The notes under the pieces were generated by a model. It was not told the DNA's origin and made no database searches. It was given only the letters and a program-made list of their open reading frames with translations. Shown piece by piece: positions 47,601 through 56,122 of a stretch of DNA of 64,000 nucleotides. Where the stretch lies: contig NZ_KB903249.1 in NCBI RefSeq assembly GCF_000379685.1, forward strand, positions 290,795 through 354,794, written 5' to 3'. The DNA comes from Catelliglobosispora koreensis DSM 44566 (lineage in GTDB: Bacteria > Actinomycetota > Actinomycetes > Mycobacteriales > Micromonosporaceae). Each line of letters opens with the position of its first letter. Positions within the stretch are counted from its first letter, which is position 1. A program made the translations under genes and the position numbers.

Positions 47601-48564
47601 CACGGCAACCGTGACGCCAACGGGCGGCTGGGAAACGTGGGCCAACGTCACCGGAACCGTCACGCCGCCACCGGGTTCGCAACAGCTGTACCTGGTGTTC
47701 ACGGGTGCCGCGGGGTCGTTGTTCGACATCGACGACTTCACGTTCAACGGTGGCACCGTCCCGCCGGACCCGACCGGTGACCTGGCACGTGGCAAGCCAG
47801 CCACGGCCTCGTCGCAGGAAGGTGCTTACGCGCCAGGGCTTGCCGTTGACGGAAGCGCGACGACTCGCTGGTCGAGTCTGTTCACCGACCCGCAGTGGAT
47901 CCAGGTCGACCTGGGCGCGACGACCAACATCAGCCGCGTGCGGCTGACGTGGGAAGCGGCTTACGGTTCGGCGTACCAGATCCAGACCTCCAACTCACCG
48001 ACCGGCCCGTGGACGACGATCCGCAGTGTGACCGGCGGCGATGGTGGCGTGGACGATCTGACCGGGCTGACCGGCAGCGGCCGCTACATCCGGATGAATG
48101 GCACCACGCGGGCGACCGCTTGGGGCTACTCGCTGTTCTCCTTTGAGGTCTTCGGCTCCGGCACACCACAGCCGCCGTCGAACCTGGCGCTGAACAAGCC
48201 GGCCGTCGCGTCGAGCGTCGAAGCCACCTACACCGCGGCAGGAGCGGTCGATGGCAGCCTGACCACCAGGTGGGGCAGTGCCTTCGCCGATCCACAATGG
48301 ATTCACGTCGATCTCGGCCAGGCCTATCCCATCGCCCGGGTCAAGCTGACCTGGGAGGCGGCGTACGGCTCGTCGTACCAGATCCAGACAGCCGCATCGG
48401 CGGCTGGGCCGTGGACGACGATCCGCACGGTGACCGGAGGTGACGGCGGCGTAGACGACCTAACCGGACTCACCGGCAATGGGCGTTTCGTGCGCGTCTA
48501 CGGCACGGCCAGAGGAACAGCCTGGGGCTATTCGCTCTTTGAGTTCGAGGTGTACAGCAGCTAG
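44668..48564 (+). CDS. Secreted ThuA + PQQ-type sugar dehydrogenase + PKD + CBM6 + two discoidin domains
   Basis: 1298 aa. Signal peptide 1-25 (LLLTLMLLSWAIVAPPAHA). ThuA-like domain (about 27-245: LVFSKTAGFRHDSIPAG, FVGVHAAADTEYAWPWYGGL). Soluble glucose/sorbosone dehydrogenase propeller (about 255-705: GLTVLPNRGVLHTSRDG, MGFRNPFRMSVD, LDYGTSWF). PKD (about 710-800), a second beta-sandwich, CBM6-like domain (about 905-1030: AEHFGTQSGGVTVV, YIDSGDWIAF), then two F5/8 type C domains (about 1038-1165 and 1172-1298) that are near-identical at DNA level. ThuA-GSDH fusions of this layout are common secreted proteins of actinomycetes and planctomycetes; the substrate is unproven. GGGAGAG precedes the ATG. 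Confidence 0.92.
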   Translation: MLRRSSLLLTLMLLSWAIVAPPAHAAPDFTVLVFSKTAGFRHDSIPAGITAIQQLGTANNFAVEATEDAAQFNAANLARFKVVVFLSTTGDVLNATQQTAFETYIRGGGGFVGVHAAADTEYAWPWYGGLVGAYFESHPATQQATVKVTDRAHASTATLPHRWTRTDEWYNYQTNPRGTAHVLATVDESSYSGGGDGIDHPISWCKNYEGGKSWYTGLGHTIESFSEANFRTHLLGGIRSVGGTAAFECGGTVNSNFAQVTLAKGVAEVGEPMGLTVLPNRGVLHTSRDGVIRYTDVAGNTKVALTIPVYTHDEEGLQSIKADPNFATNRFVYVFYAPPLSTPAGDAPASGTPAQLAPWNGVNRLSRFTVNADHTLNAASEATIIEVPTSRGMCCHVGGDIDFDAAGNLYLTTGDDTNPFDSSGYTPIDERAGRNPAYDAQRSSGSTNDLRGKILRIKPNATGGGYTIPTGNMFAQTAQTRGEIYAMGFRNPFRMSVDKATGVVYLGDYGPDAGSADPGRGPAGTVEFARVPAPGFYGWPYCSNHGVPYVDFTFPSGPSGAPFNCAGGPVNNSPNNTGLQQLQALKPSWIPYAGGTNPPEFSGGAPMMGPVYNYSASLASDVKFPAYFNGTAFIGEFGGRWIKNVVVDGVGAPLKINPFPWAGTQVMDMEFGPDGALYVLDYGTSWFGGDANSAVYRIEYAQAGRPPIAMASGTPTSGSAPLTVQFSSAGTNDPDGNPFTYAWDFTTNGSTDSTAANPSFTYTSNGTFTATLTVTDTTGKSGTASVVITVGNTAPVVTLTLPANGQVFAFGDLVPFQVTVSDAEDPTIDCSRVKVTYILGHDTHGHPITSANGCSGSIQTTVDGEHDAAANIFGVFDAEYTDNGAPGVPPATTHTTSVAQPRLRQAEHFGTQSGGVTVVAKASAHGGNAVGYIDSGDWIAFTPYNLAGVTSFTARVASAGVGGTITIRSGSPTGTVVGTATVTPTGGWETWANVTGTVTPPPGSQQLYLVFTGAAGSLFDIDDFTFNGGTVPPDPTGDLARGKPATASSQEGAYAPGLAVDGSATTRWSSLFTDPQWIQVDLGATTNISRVRLTWEAAYGSAYQIQTSNSPTGPWTTIRSVTGGDGGVDDLTGLTGSGRYIRMNGTTRATAWGYSLFSFEVFGSGTPQPPSNLALNKPAVASSVEATYTAAGAVDGSLTTRWGSAFADPQWIHVDLGQAYPIARVKLTWEAAYGSSYQIQTAASAAGPWTTIRTVTGGDGGVDDLTGLTGNGRFVRVYGTARGTAWGYSLFEFEVYSS
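47779..48561 (+). repeat. Tandem duplicated discoidin (F5/8C) coding units
   Basis: Two units of about 380 bp (starting about 47779 and 48181) each encode the same domain. Long stretches such as TGGGA(A/G)GC(A/G)GC(T/G)TACGG and GCCGTGGACGACGATCCGCA-like runs are conserved, indicating a recent internal duplication. Confidence 0.75.
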
Positions 48565-48570
48565 AACGCT

Positions 48571-48602
48571 TATGGGCGTGCGGTTTCGGCCGCACGCCCA
48601 TA
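48571..48602. terminator. Perfect hairpin terminator
   Basis: TATGGGCGTGCGG (48571-48583) and CCGCACGCCCATA (48590-48602) form a 13-bp perfect stem with a TTTCGG loop. It separates the ThuA/GSDH gene from the next gene. Confidence 0.8.
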
Positions 48603-48606
48603 TCGT
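48601..48606 (+). promoter_or_regulatory. -10 box of a likely leaderless promoter (acyltransferase)
   Basis: TATCGT (TANNNT) ends 8 nt before the ATG at 48615 and overlaps the last two bases of the preceding terminator stem. Confidence 0.4.
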
Positions 48607-48614
48607 TGGTCCCC

Positions 48615-49430
48615 ATGCTCGCCACACTGCTGGAACTCGGTATCCCGCACGAGGACATCGACGCTGTACTGGCCACGAAGATTCCCCCGTCGTTAAGTGA
48701 ACGGTTCGCTGCCGATGTCGAGGCCCTGACAGGCAGCGTGGGCACCATCGACGAACTGCCCAAGACTTCCCCGCCCGAGGACGCGCCAGCCTTCTATGGC
48801 GTGCTCGTGTTCGCGGCCGCCGTTCCCGCGGTGAAGGCCTATCACGCCACGCGGGGCATTCCCGAAGCGATGACGCGGCTCATCCTTACCGATGTCGGAC
48901 GGCAGGTCGCCGTGCACCGGCGCCGCCACGGCCGGCCTGGGATCGATACAGAGCACTGGCTTACCAGACATTTCCAGGGCCGCATCTTTCAGCTTGGCCG
49001 GCTCCAGTTTGAGCAAGTGACCCTGGGCACGACGACGGGAACGTCCCTTCGCGAGGCTGGATTGCCTTACGGTCCAGGCGATCCAGCATTATCGATTCAC
49101 ATTCCCGAGTATTGCGGCCCGTTCACACCAGAGGCGATTGACGATTCGCTAGCGCAGGCGGCCGCGTTCTTCCCGCGCTACTTCGGCGACTACGACTACC
49201 GCGTGGCGGTGTGTCACTCCTGGCTTCTCGATCCGCAACTCGACGGGGTGCTTCCCACGTCTTCCAATATTCTGGCGTTCCAGCGACGGTTCACCTTCTC
49301 CCACGCCACTGCCGGCGAGGGCATCATGCGGTTTGTCGCGGCTGGAACGAAGTTGCACGAGACGGTGCAGGCACATGTCGCCGCGGGAAATTCATGGCAA
49401 TCAGGCTCTGGCTGGATGCTCCTTCCCTAA
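48615..49430 (+). CDS. Acyltransferase-domain protein (NAT_N/GNAT_C type)
   Basis: 271 aa from ATG 48615; a TTG at 48606 is in frame. The N-terminal helical half (to about 120) fits NAT_N. The C-terminal half carries SIHIPEYCGPFTPEAIDDSL, VAVCHSWLLDPQL and LPTSSNILAFQRRF, the recognisable signature of GNAT_C acyltransferase-domain proteins. The substrate is unknown; it is probably cytosolic. It stands alone between two large secreted-protein genes. Confidence 0.8.
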   Translation: MLATLLELGIPHEDIDAVLATKIPPSLSERFAADVEALTGSVGTIDELPKTSPPEDAPAFYGVLVFAAAVPAVKAYHATRGIPEAMTRLILTDVGRQVAVHRRRHGRPGIDTEHWLTRHFQGRIFQLGRLQFEQVTLGTTTGTSLREAGLPYGPGDPALSIHIPEYCGPFTPEAIDDSLAQAAAFFPRYFGDYDYRVAVCHSWLLDPQLDGVLPTSSNILAFQRRFTFSHATAGEGIMRFVAAGTKLHETVQAHVAAGNSWQSGSGWMLLP

Positions 49431-49475
49431 CGGTCGGGAAACCGATAGTGCTTGGAGGGGTTGCGATTCGGTAAC

Positions 49476-49492
49476 GTGAGGCACTTTCTTAC
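49476..49492. promoter_or_regulatory. Putative operator (TTARGAA-like element)
   Basis: GTGAGGCACTTTCTTAC lies 4 nt before the GGGAGG ribosome site of the sugar-dehydrogenase gene. Read on the other strand, GTAAGAAAGTGCCT resembles the chitinase element TTAAGAAACTTTAC. Confidence 0.35.
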
Positions 49493-49507
49493 CTGGGAGG
49501 AACACAC

Positions 49508-52500
49508 GTGCTCTCGCGACGCCGCGTCGCTGGCGGAGCGCTGACTATGACTTTGCTTGGTGCCCTTTTAGTAGCTGTGCATGGGCCCGCGGCGCAAGCC
49601 GCAGTGCTGCCCGCAGGCTTCGCCGAGCAAATCGTATTCAGTGGACTCACGCAGCCAACGAATATTGAGTTCGCCAATGACGGCCGCATTTTCGTGGCCG
49701 AAAAGGGTGGTGCCATCAAGGTTTTCGACAACCTTGCCGACACGACGCCAACCGTTTTCGCCAACTTCTCCGCCAATGTGCACAACCAGTGGGACCGCGG
49801 GTTGCTGGGCATGGCGCTCGCCCCGAACTTCCCGACTGACCCGTTCGTCTACGTGCTTTACACCTATGACGCACCTCCCGGGCAGACCGCTCCCTATTGG
49901 AACGACAACTGCAACAGTGCGCCTGGCGGTGCTAATGGTGGCAATTGCGTTGTGCAGGGCAGATTGTCGCGCATTCAGGCTGGCGGCACCGAGCAGGTGC
50001 TCATTCAAGACTGGTGCCAGCAGTTCCCGAGCCACTCGATTGGTGACCTTGGCTTTGGTGCAGACGGGAAGCTGTATGTCAGCTCCGGTGACGGCGCCAG
50101 CTTCAGCGCTGTCGATTATGGACAATTGGGCAGCCCGGTCAACCCATGTGGTGACCCGGCCAATGAAGGTGGCGCGTTGCGGTCGCAGGATGTGCGGTCC
50201 GCTGCCGACCCGACCCAACTCGACGGGACGATCCTGCGCCTGGAACCGGCCACGGGCCTCGCGGCGGCAGGCAACCCGAACATCGCCTCGCCCGATCTGA
50301 ACACCCGACGCATCGTGGCCAACGGTCTGCGCAACCCGTTCCGCATCGCGATGAAGCCGGGCACCAACGAGGTGTGGGCCGGTGATGTGGGCTGGAACAC
50401 CTGGGAAGAAATCAACCGGGTGGTGAACCCGACCGCGGGCGTGACCAACTTCGGCTGGCCCTGCTATGAGGGCAACAACAAGATGTCGAGCTATGACAAC
50501 GTGAACCTGCCGTTGTGCGAGACGCTTTATCCCATCGGGCAGACGAACCCTTACTACACCTACAACCACGCCACCGACATCGTGGCGGGCGAAGGCTGTG
50601 GCACGGGTGGCGATGCCATTGGTGGCTCGGCGTTCTACCCGGCCAGCGGTGCGCCGTATCCGTCGGCGTACGCCGGGGCGCTGTTCTTCAGCGACTACTC
50701 CCGTGGCTGCATCTGGGCGATGAAGCCAGCCACCGCCGGTGGCCTTCCGTCCACATCGAACATCGAAGTCTTCGTCAAGCAGGCCGCCGCGCCCGCCGAC
50801 GTCGAGATCGGTCCCGGTGGCGAGATGTACTACGCCGACCTGGGCGGGACCGTCCGGCGCATTCGGTACTCGCCTGGCAACCAGGCGCCGGTCGCGGTCA
50901 TCAGCCCGTCGCAGACCACCGGTGCCGCACCGCTGACGGTGAACTTCTCCGGAACCGGGTCAACCGATGCCGACCCGGCTGACGAAGGCCGCCTGACCTA
51001 TCAGTGGGACTTCACCAACGACGGTTCGTGGGACTCCACTTCGGCCGCGCCCAGTTTCACCTACACCACCGCTGGCGTCTACACCGCGAAGCTGCGCGTG
51101 ACCGACACCCTCGGGGCGTGGGGCGAGGCCACGGTGCAGATTCAGCCGGGCAACACCGCGCCGACGGCTTTCATTGACACGCCAGCGGCTTCGCTGACCT
51201 GGAAGGTGGGGGACAGCATCTCCTTCACCGGGCACGCGACCGATCCGCAGCAAGGGAACCTGCCGGCCAGTGCGCTGTCGTGGGAGCTGCGCATGCAGCA
51301 CTGCGAGACGCCTGGCAACTGCCACACGCACGTGCTGCAGAACTGGTCTGGTATCGCTGGCGGCTCGTTCGTCGCGCCCGATCACGAGTATCCGTCCTAT
51401 TTGGAGCTCGCGGTCACGGCCACGGACGCCCAGTCACTGACCAACACGGTGGTACGCCGCCTTGACCCGAAAACGGTTCAGCTGACGTTCACGACCAGCC
51501 CGGCCGGACTGCAGCTCAGCGTCGGCGCGTTCACCGGCGCCACGCCGTTCACGCGTGAGGTGATCCAGGGCTCGACCAACACGGTCAGCGCACCGACACC
51601 TCAAGCGGGACACCAGTTCTCGGCTTGGTCAGATGGCGCAGGACAGACCCACGTCATCACGGCACCGGTGGCGGCAACGAGTTACACCGCCACGTACACG
51701 CCGTTGCCGTCCAGCCCGTGTGGCGGTTCCGCGGCGTATCAGTGCACGTGGGCTAACGCCCCGTTCCAGCCGGCGGCCAACGTGCTCGGGCTTTCCGGTG
51801 ACGACAGCGTGGCGCAGGTCAGCCTGCCGTTCGCTTTCCCGTTGTATGGCACGGGTTACGGCTCGGCGTGGATCGACATCAACGGTCTCGTGAGCTTCAC
51901 CGATCCGGCTGGCTCGCACGCGGTCGACTCGGTGCTGCCCAACAGCGCTCTGCCCAACGCCGCGCTTTACGCGTTCTGGGACGACCTTTACGCCGACGAG
52001 CAGTCCTCGATTCGTACCGAGACACTGGGTTCGGCTCCGAGCCGTAAGTTCGTCATCGAGTGGCGCGATGTCAAGTTCTACAACGCGCCTGACCGGGTCA
52101 CGTTCTCCATCGTGCTCGACGAGGACGGCACGGTGACCTATCACTACGCCGGAATCGGTGCGACGGGACGCGAGCTTGGCGATCAGGCGACCGCTGGCAT
52201 CGAAAACGCTGCCGGCACGCAAGCGCTGACCTACTCACACGACCAAGCCGTGTTCGCTAACGGCAAGGCGGTGACGTTCACGCCGGTGCTCGTGCCGGTC
52301 ACGAACGTCGTTTCCGGTGTGGTGACCCAGTCCGGCGTTGGCCCGGCCGCTGGAGTGACCGTTTCGCTGAACCCAGGTGGCCGGTTCACTACGACCGCTT
52401 CCGACGGCAGCTACTCGTTCACCCGGGTCGCCGCCGGTTCGTACACGGTCGCGGTCGCCGGGACGTGTGTGAATGCCGCGAGCGCACCGGTGACCATGGA

Positions 52501-53116
52501 CAGTGGCACCAAGACGGTCAACCTGACGGCGGCTTCACGCACGGATAGCTTCGGCTATCAGTGCTCGACATCGGTAGGCACCTTCGCCACGGCCGCCAAC
52601 GTGTTGCCGTTCAGCGGTGACGATGTGCTGACGTCCGTGGCGCTGCCGTTCCCCGTGACGTTCTATGGGGTCAGCCGCACTCAGGCGTGGATCGACAGCA
52701 ACGGCGTGGTGAGTTTCGCCGATCCAGGAGGATCAAACCCTTATAACTCGGGGGTACCAAGTGCCGGCGCGCCAAACGCAGCGGTTTACGCGTTCTGGGA
52801 TGACCTCGTCGTTGACGCGGAAGCCTCGGTGCGCACGCAAACCGTTGGGGCGGCGCCCAACCGCAAGTTCATCATCGAATGGCGCAACGTCTATCTGTTC
52901 AACCACGGATTCGGCAGCAGGATCAACGCTTCCGTCGTGATTGGTGAAGACAACTCGGTAACCGTGCACTACTCGGGCATCGACGCGAACTCACCAGAGC
53001 AGGGAAGCGAAGCGACAACAGGTGTCGAGCACGGCAACGGCACGTCGGCGCTGCAGTTCTCCAGCGATCAGGTGGCCCTTTCGAACGGTCTGACCATCCG
53101 GTACTGGAAGCCGTAG
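49508..53116 (+). CDS. Secreted PQQ-type sugar dehydrogenase with PKD, carboxypeptidase-regulatory-like and paired beta domains
   Basis: 1202 aa; GTG with GGGAGG 7 nt upstream. Signal peptide 1-34 (MTLLGALLVAVHGPAAQA). Six-bladed GSDH propeller about 38-455 (GLTQPTNIEFANDGRIFVAE, DRGLLGMALAPNFP, NGLRNPFRIAMKPG, NFGWPCYEG). PKD about 460-545, a beta domain, an InlB-B-repeat-like segment (about 655-735, GHQFSAWSDG), then two homologous nidogen-like domains (about 740-925 and 1018-1202; each has AWIDINGLVSF or AWIDSNGVVSF and FWDDL) flanking a carboxypeptidase-regulatory-like domain (about 930-1000, GVVTQSGVGPAAGVTVSL). Probably oxidises sugars extracellularly or binds glycans. Confidence 0.9.
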   Translation: MLSRRRVAGGALTMTLLGALLVAVHGPAAQAAVLPAGFAEQIVFSGLTQPTNIEFANDGRIFVAEKGGAIKVFDNLADTTPTVFANFSANVHNQWDRGLLGMALAPNFPTDPFVYVLYTYDAPPGQTAPYWNDNCNSAPGGANGGNCVVQGRLSRIQAGGTEQVLIQDWCQQFPSHSIGDLGFGADGKLYVSSGDGASFSAVDYGQLGSPVNPCGDPANEGGALRSQDVRSAADPTQLDGTILRLEPATGLAAAGNPNIASPDLNTRRIVANGLRNPFRIAMKPGTNEVWAGDVGWNTWEEINRVVNPTAGVTNFGWPCYEGNNKMSSYDNVNLPLCETLYPIGQTNPYYTYNHATDIVAGEGCGTGGDAIGGSAFYPASGAPYPSAYAGALFFSDYSRGCIWAMKPATAGGLPSTSNIEVFVKQAAAPADVEIGPGGEMYYADLGGTVRRIRYSPGNQAPVAVISPSQTTGAAPLTVNFSGTGSTDADPADEGRLTYQWDFTNDGSWDSTSAAPSFTYTTAGVYTAKLRVTDTLGAWGEATVQIQPGNTAPTAFIDTPAASLTWKVGDSISFTGHATDPQQGNLPASALSWELRMQHCETPGNCHTHVLQNWSGIAGGSFVAPDHEYPSYLELAVTATDAQSLTNTVVRRLDPKTVQLTFTTSPAGLQLSVGAFTGATPFTREVIQGSTNTVSAPTPQAGHQFSAWSDGAGQTHVITAPVAATSYTATYTPLPSSPCGGSAAYQCTWANAPFQPAANVLGLSGDDSVAQVSLPFAFPLYGTGYGSAWIDINGLVSFTDPAGSHAVDSVLPNSALPNAALYAFWDDLYADEQSSIRTETLGSAPSRKFVIEWRDVKFYNAPDRVTFSIVLDEDGTVTYHYAGIGATGRELGDQATAGIENAAGTQALTYSHDQAVFANGKAVTFTPVLVPVTNVVSGVVTQSGVGPAAGVTVSLNPGGRFTTTASDGSYSFTRVAAGSYTVAVAGTCVNAASAPVTMDSGTKTVNLTAASRTDSFGYQCSTSVGTFATAANVLPFSGDDVLTSVALPFPVTFYGVSRTQAWIDSNGVVSFADPGGSNPYNSGVPSAGAPNAAVYAFWDDLVVDAEASVRTQTVGAAPNRKFIIEWRNVYLFNHGFGSRINASVVIGEDNSVTVHYSGIDANSPEQGSEATTGVEHGNGTSALQFSSDQVALSNGLTIRYWKP

Positions 53117-53139
53117 CTGGCTGGATTTGTCGCAATCGT

Positions 53140-53168
53140 GTCCCGGGGTGCTCTGTCGGCCCCGGGAC
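53140..53168. terminator. Hairpin terminator
   Basis: GTCCCGGGG (53140-53148) pairs perfectly with CCCCGGGAC (53160-53168), 11-nt loop, 24 bp past the GSDH stop. Confidence 0.65.
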
Positions 53169-53177
53169 GCTTGCGTT

Positions 53178-53183
53178 TAGCGT
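53178..53183 (+). promoter_or_regulatory. -10 box of a likely leaderless promoter (DinB)
   Basis: TAGCGT (TANNNT) ends 6 nt before the ATG at 53190, just after the terminator stem of the preceding gene. Confidence 0.4.
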
Positions 53184-53189
53184 TCGTGC

Positions 53190-53720
53190 ATGGAGCTGTC
53201 CGAAGTCACCTTGCTGCTCGCCAAAACCCCGGCGACAGCCGAGGGACTCCTTGCTGGCCTGCCCGGGCACTGGGTGCACTACAACGATGGTCCTGGCACG
53301 TGGAGTGCCTATGACATCGTCGGTCACCTCGCTCACGGCGATGCCGCGAACTGGATTCCCCGCGCCAAGATGATCCTCGCGCACGGGACTGGGCGTTCGT
53401 TTGAGCCCTTCGACCGTGAAGCCATGCTGAAGCAGGAACGGCAGCCCCTTGAGGCGGTGCTCGCGTTATTCCGCAAGGCACGCGAGGCGAGCCTGGCCGA
53501 GCTGGCGTCGTTGAATCTGTCCGCGCAAGACCTCGAGCAGCGGGGTTCGCATCCCGAATTCGGCGAAGTGGCGCTGCGGCAAATGATCGCGGCCTGGGTC
53601 GCCCACGATCTGACGCACCTGGCCCAGATCGGCGAGGTCCTCGCCCGCCGCTACCGCCAAGACGTTGGCCCGTGGCGCAAATACATGCCCGCCCTCGACC
53701 GCGTCGCCGAAGCGGAGTAA
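53190..53720 (+). CDS. DinB-superfamily protein
   Basis: 176 aa four-helix-bundle protein. The metal ligands are visible: YDIVGHLAHGD carries the first His and WVAHDLTHLAQIGEVLA the HxxxH pair. WSAYDIVGHLAHGD is the typical DinB_2 start of helix 2. Such proteins are often thiol-dependent S-transferases or of unknown function. Cytosolic, monocistronic, with a leaderless-type promoter. Confidence 0.88.
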   Translation: MELSEVTLLLAKTPATAEGLLAGLPGHWVHYNDGPGTWSAYDIVGHLAHGDAANWIPRAKMILAHGTGRSFEPFDREAMLKQERQPLEAVLALFRKAREASLAELASLNLSAQDLEQRGSHPEFGEVALRQMIAAWVAHDLTHLAQIGEVLARRYRQDVGPWRKYMPALDRVAEAE

Positions 53721-53796
53721 GCCGCTGGCGTGATCGCTGTCTGTCGTGCGCTCGGCGAAGGCGAGTAACCCTCTTCGGCCGCTTTCGGACGGTGGC

Positions 53797-55878
53797 TTAG
53801 GCGTTGGCGGGCGTGCCCGTTCGTTGGGGGGCGATGACTGGCTGATCCGGTGGTGTGGTCTCTGAGCCGGCGTCGCGGGCGAGGTCGCGCCGGATGTAGC
53901 CCGCGATGTGGGTCGCGACCGCCATGATGACGAGCAGTGCGGCATAAGCGAAGTAGCCGGTTAGCGCGCCCGGGTGGCCGAAGAACATGGTCAGCCCGGC
54001 GACCGCGGTGCTGGCGACGGCGAGCCAGGTGAGCTCTGAACGCCACGTGACGGCGAACACGGCTAGCGCGACCACCGCGATGGCGACGAAGACGCGATCC
54101 CAGGCGGCGTCGTCGACCGTCAGCAGCCAGATCGTGCGTTTCATGTTGCCCAGATTGGACCGTCCATACGCGACGGACCCGAAGATCGGGTTAACGGCGA
54201 GGAAAGCACCGAGCGCGGACAGAGCGAACGCGATCGCGGCGACCGGTGCCCACTCGTTGCGCAGGCTGCGTTGCTTGATCGCACTGAATAGCCACACGGC
54301 GACGATGGCGGCGCTCACCGAGACCGCACGTGAGGTCAGCACGACGGCCGCCCCGAGCGAGCCCACGAAGATGAGGTAGCGCAAGCGAGGGCTGAAGCTA
54401 AACCCTGACCCGGGCAAGCACATCAGCGCGACCATCAGCGGTGGCAACGCGGCGGCGAAGACGAAGGAACTCACAAGTCCACTCGCGACGGTAAACGCGA
54501 AGACGGCGGCCAGCCCGGCGATGACGCCCGCGAGGGCACCGCTGCGCTTGATGACGACCACGAGGAACAGCGCGATCCCGAGCGCGTAGAGGACACCGCG
54601 AGGCGGGCCAAACTTCACGTGCTCGCGCCAGATGAGATAAGTCGTCAAGACGAAGGCCGAGCCGAGGAAGATCCACCCTAGGCGGGGGATGCCAAACGGG
54701 CCTGCCGCGCGCACCCGGCCAGACGCGAACAAGCTGTGCAGGAAGCCCAGTGTGCAGAGGATCATCAAAGGCAGGAGCGGCACGAAGTACCGGAAGAAGG
54801 TTGGATCGACAATGATGACCGTCATCGCGGCTGTCGCGAGTGTCATGCCGGTCAGCAGCACGGACAGTTCGCTGCGCCAGCGCCAGATCACGGCGACGAT
54901 CGTGAGCAGGATGAGGGCGATCAGGAAGATGTCCAGGCGCCGCAGGTATTCGTAGTCGACGCGCAGCATGCCGCCGATGACCACGGGGACCGAATCGATG
55001 CCGTCAATGCCGTAGATCTCCCGCGCGACCTTCTGATAGCGGCCGAGCAGGCTCAGCGCTTCGCCATCGAAGAAGCTTGCGGCGTAAAGGTTTTGGACCT
55101 GCAGCACGATGCCTGTCACCACGACGGAACCGGCCGCGAACGGGAACCATTGATTGCGCGGCTGACGGTCCCGGATGGCGACGAACAGCCACGTGAGCGC
55201 GACTCCCACCGCGACGGTGATGGCGAACTGGCGGGTGAACAAGTTCAGCAGGAGGAGGGCCAGGAACCACCAGACGTCCTGGCGCCGTGTCTTGCGGGCG
55301 ATCGGCAGGAACAGCAGGCCAAGGGTGTTGAACATCAGGGCCAGGCTGTCCGTCATCGCCGAGGTGGCGAACCGCAGCGAGACCGCTGAAATGATGATCG
55401 TGGCTCCGGCCGCGACGCCCCACCAGCGACCGTAAAGGCGCGACGCCAGCGCGACGAGAGCGGTCGCTCCGATCGCGTAGGCCAGCAGCGGGATCACCAG
55501 CATGCCGGTCGGGCCCATGAGGCCGACGAAGGGCGCCGACAGCAAGGGATAGATCATTCGTGGGGCGACCACCGCGCCGTTTTCCCCGTGGAAGAACGAG
55601 CTTTCGAATCCGGCCGGCCAGCAGAAGGTGCACGTGGTCAGACCCTTGGCGTTGACCAGGGCGTCGTAGGTCAGCCGGGCAGCGTCGTATTCGGAGTAGC
55701 CCAAATAGCGATAGGACCACGCTAGGTAGTACCGCGAGTCACTGAACCACTCGTCGGAAGTGACGTAACTTGCCCACAGAGCGCCGAAGAAAAGCAGGGC
55801 CAAGACTGCCCACACCGCCCACGGCACGCCACTTTGGATTTTGCGGATCCTGGTGTCGATTCTGAGCCAGCTAGTCAT
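53797..55878 (-). CDS. Polytopic membrane protein, possible glycosyltransferase-like (GT-C/ArnT-type topology)
   Basis: 693 aa from ATG 55878, where AAGG lies just upstream; an in-frame GTG at 55974 would add 32 low-quality residues. About 14-16 membrane helices. The first external loop contains SDEWFSDSRYYLAWSYRYLG, an early acidic loop (DE, D) like the D/E-rich first loop of GT-C glycosyltransferases, and the middle has alternating helices with short charged loops (GRWWGVAAG). The C-terminal tail is hydrophilic. I cannot assign a substrate. It is monocistronic. Confidence 0.65.
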   Translation of the reverse strand: MTSWLRIDTRIRKIQSGVPWAVWAVLALLFFGALWASYVTSDEWFSDSRYYLAWSYRYLGYSEYDAARLTYDALVNAKGLTTCTFCWPAGFESSFFHGENGAVVAPRMIYPLLSAPFVGLMGPTGMLVIPLLAYAIGATALVALASRLYGRWWGVAAGATIIISAVSLRFATSAMTDSLALMFNTLGLLFLPIARKTRRQDVWWFLALLLLNLFTRQFAITVAVGVALTWLFVAIRDRQPRNQWFPFAAGSVVVTGIVLQVQNLYAASFFDGEALSLLGRYQKVAREIYGIDGIDSVPVVIGGMLRVDYEYLRRLDIFLIALILLTIVAVIWRWRSELSVLLTGMTLATAAMTVIIVDPTFFRYFVPLLPLMILCTLGFLHSLFASGRVRAAGPFGIPRLGWIFLGSAFVLTTYLIWREHVKFGPPRGVLYALGIALFLVVVIKRSGALAGVIAGLAAVFAFTVASGLVSSFVFAAALPPLMVALMCLPGSGFSFSPRLRYLIFVGSLGAAVVLTSRAVSVSAAIVAVWLFSAIKQRSLRNEWAPVAAIAFALSALGAFLAVNPIFGSVAYGRSNLGNMKRTIWLLTVDDAAWDRVFVAIAVVALAVFAVTWRSELTWLAVASTAVAGLTMFFGHPGALTGYFAYAALLVIMAVATHIAGYIRRDLARDAGSETTPPDQPVIAPQRTGTPANA

Positions 55879-56085
55879 CCTTAACCGTTCTTCATAAGGG
55901 CAAGCCGGGGCTAAACCTAGCACCATGCCGATTGCCGGTGGGTTCGCCGGGGTTGCGGGGGTAACGCTCCTCACGCTTTAGGTTATTAGAGGCGTTTGTC
56001 CTTGTTGGCGGTTTTAGGAATTCCCTTGGGCGGTTTTGGGGCGGCCTTCCATATCGACAAGTGTTGCATTAATGTGAAGCGCAAA

Positions 56086-56106
56086 TGTTAGGAAGACTGA
56101 CTAACA
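56086..56106. promoter_or_regulatory. Inverted repeat, putative operator upstream of GH5 gene
   Basis: TGTTAG (56086-56091) and CTAACA (56101-56106) form a perfect 6-bp inverted repeat around GAAGACTGA, 16 nt before the ATG. Its left half TTAGGAAGACTGAC resembles the chitinase element. Confidence 0.45.
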
Positions 56107-56122
56107 ATTCTCAGGAGCAGGC

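Noticed and set aside
55879-55974. Upstream GTG extension of the polytopic membrane protein
   Set aside because: The 32 added residues are Pro/Ala-rich and unlike a signal or membrane start; ATG 55878 has an AAGG site.
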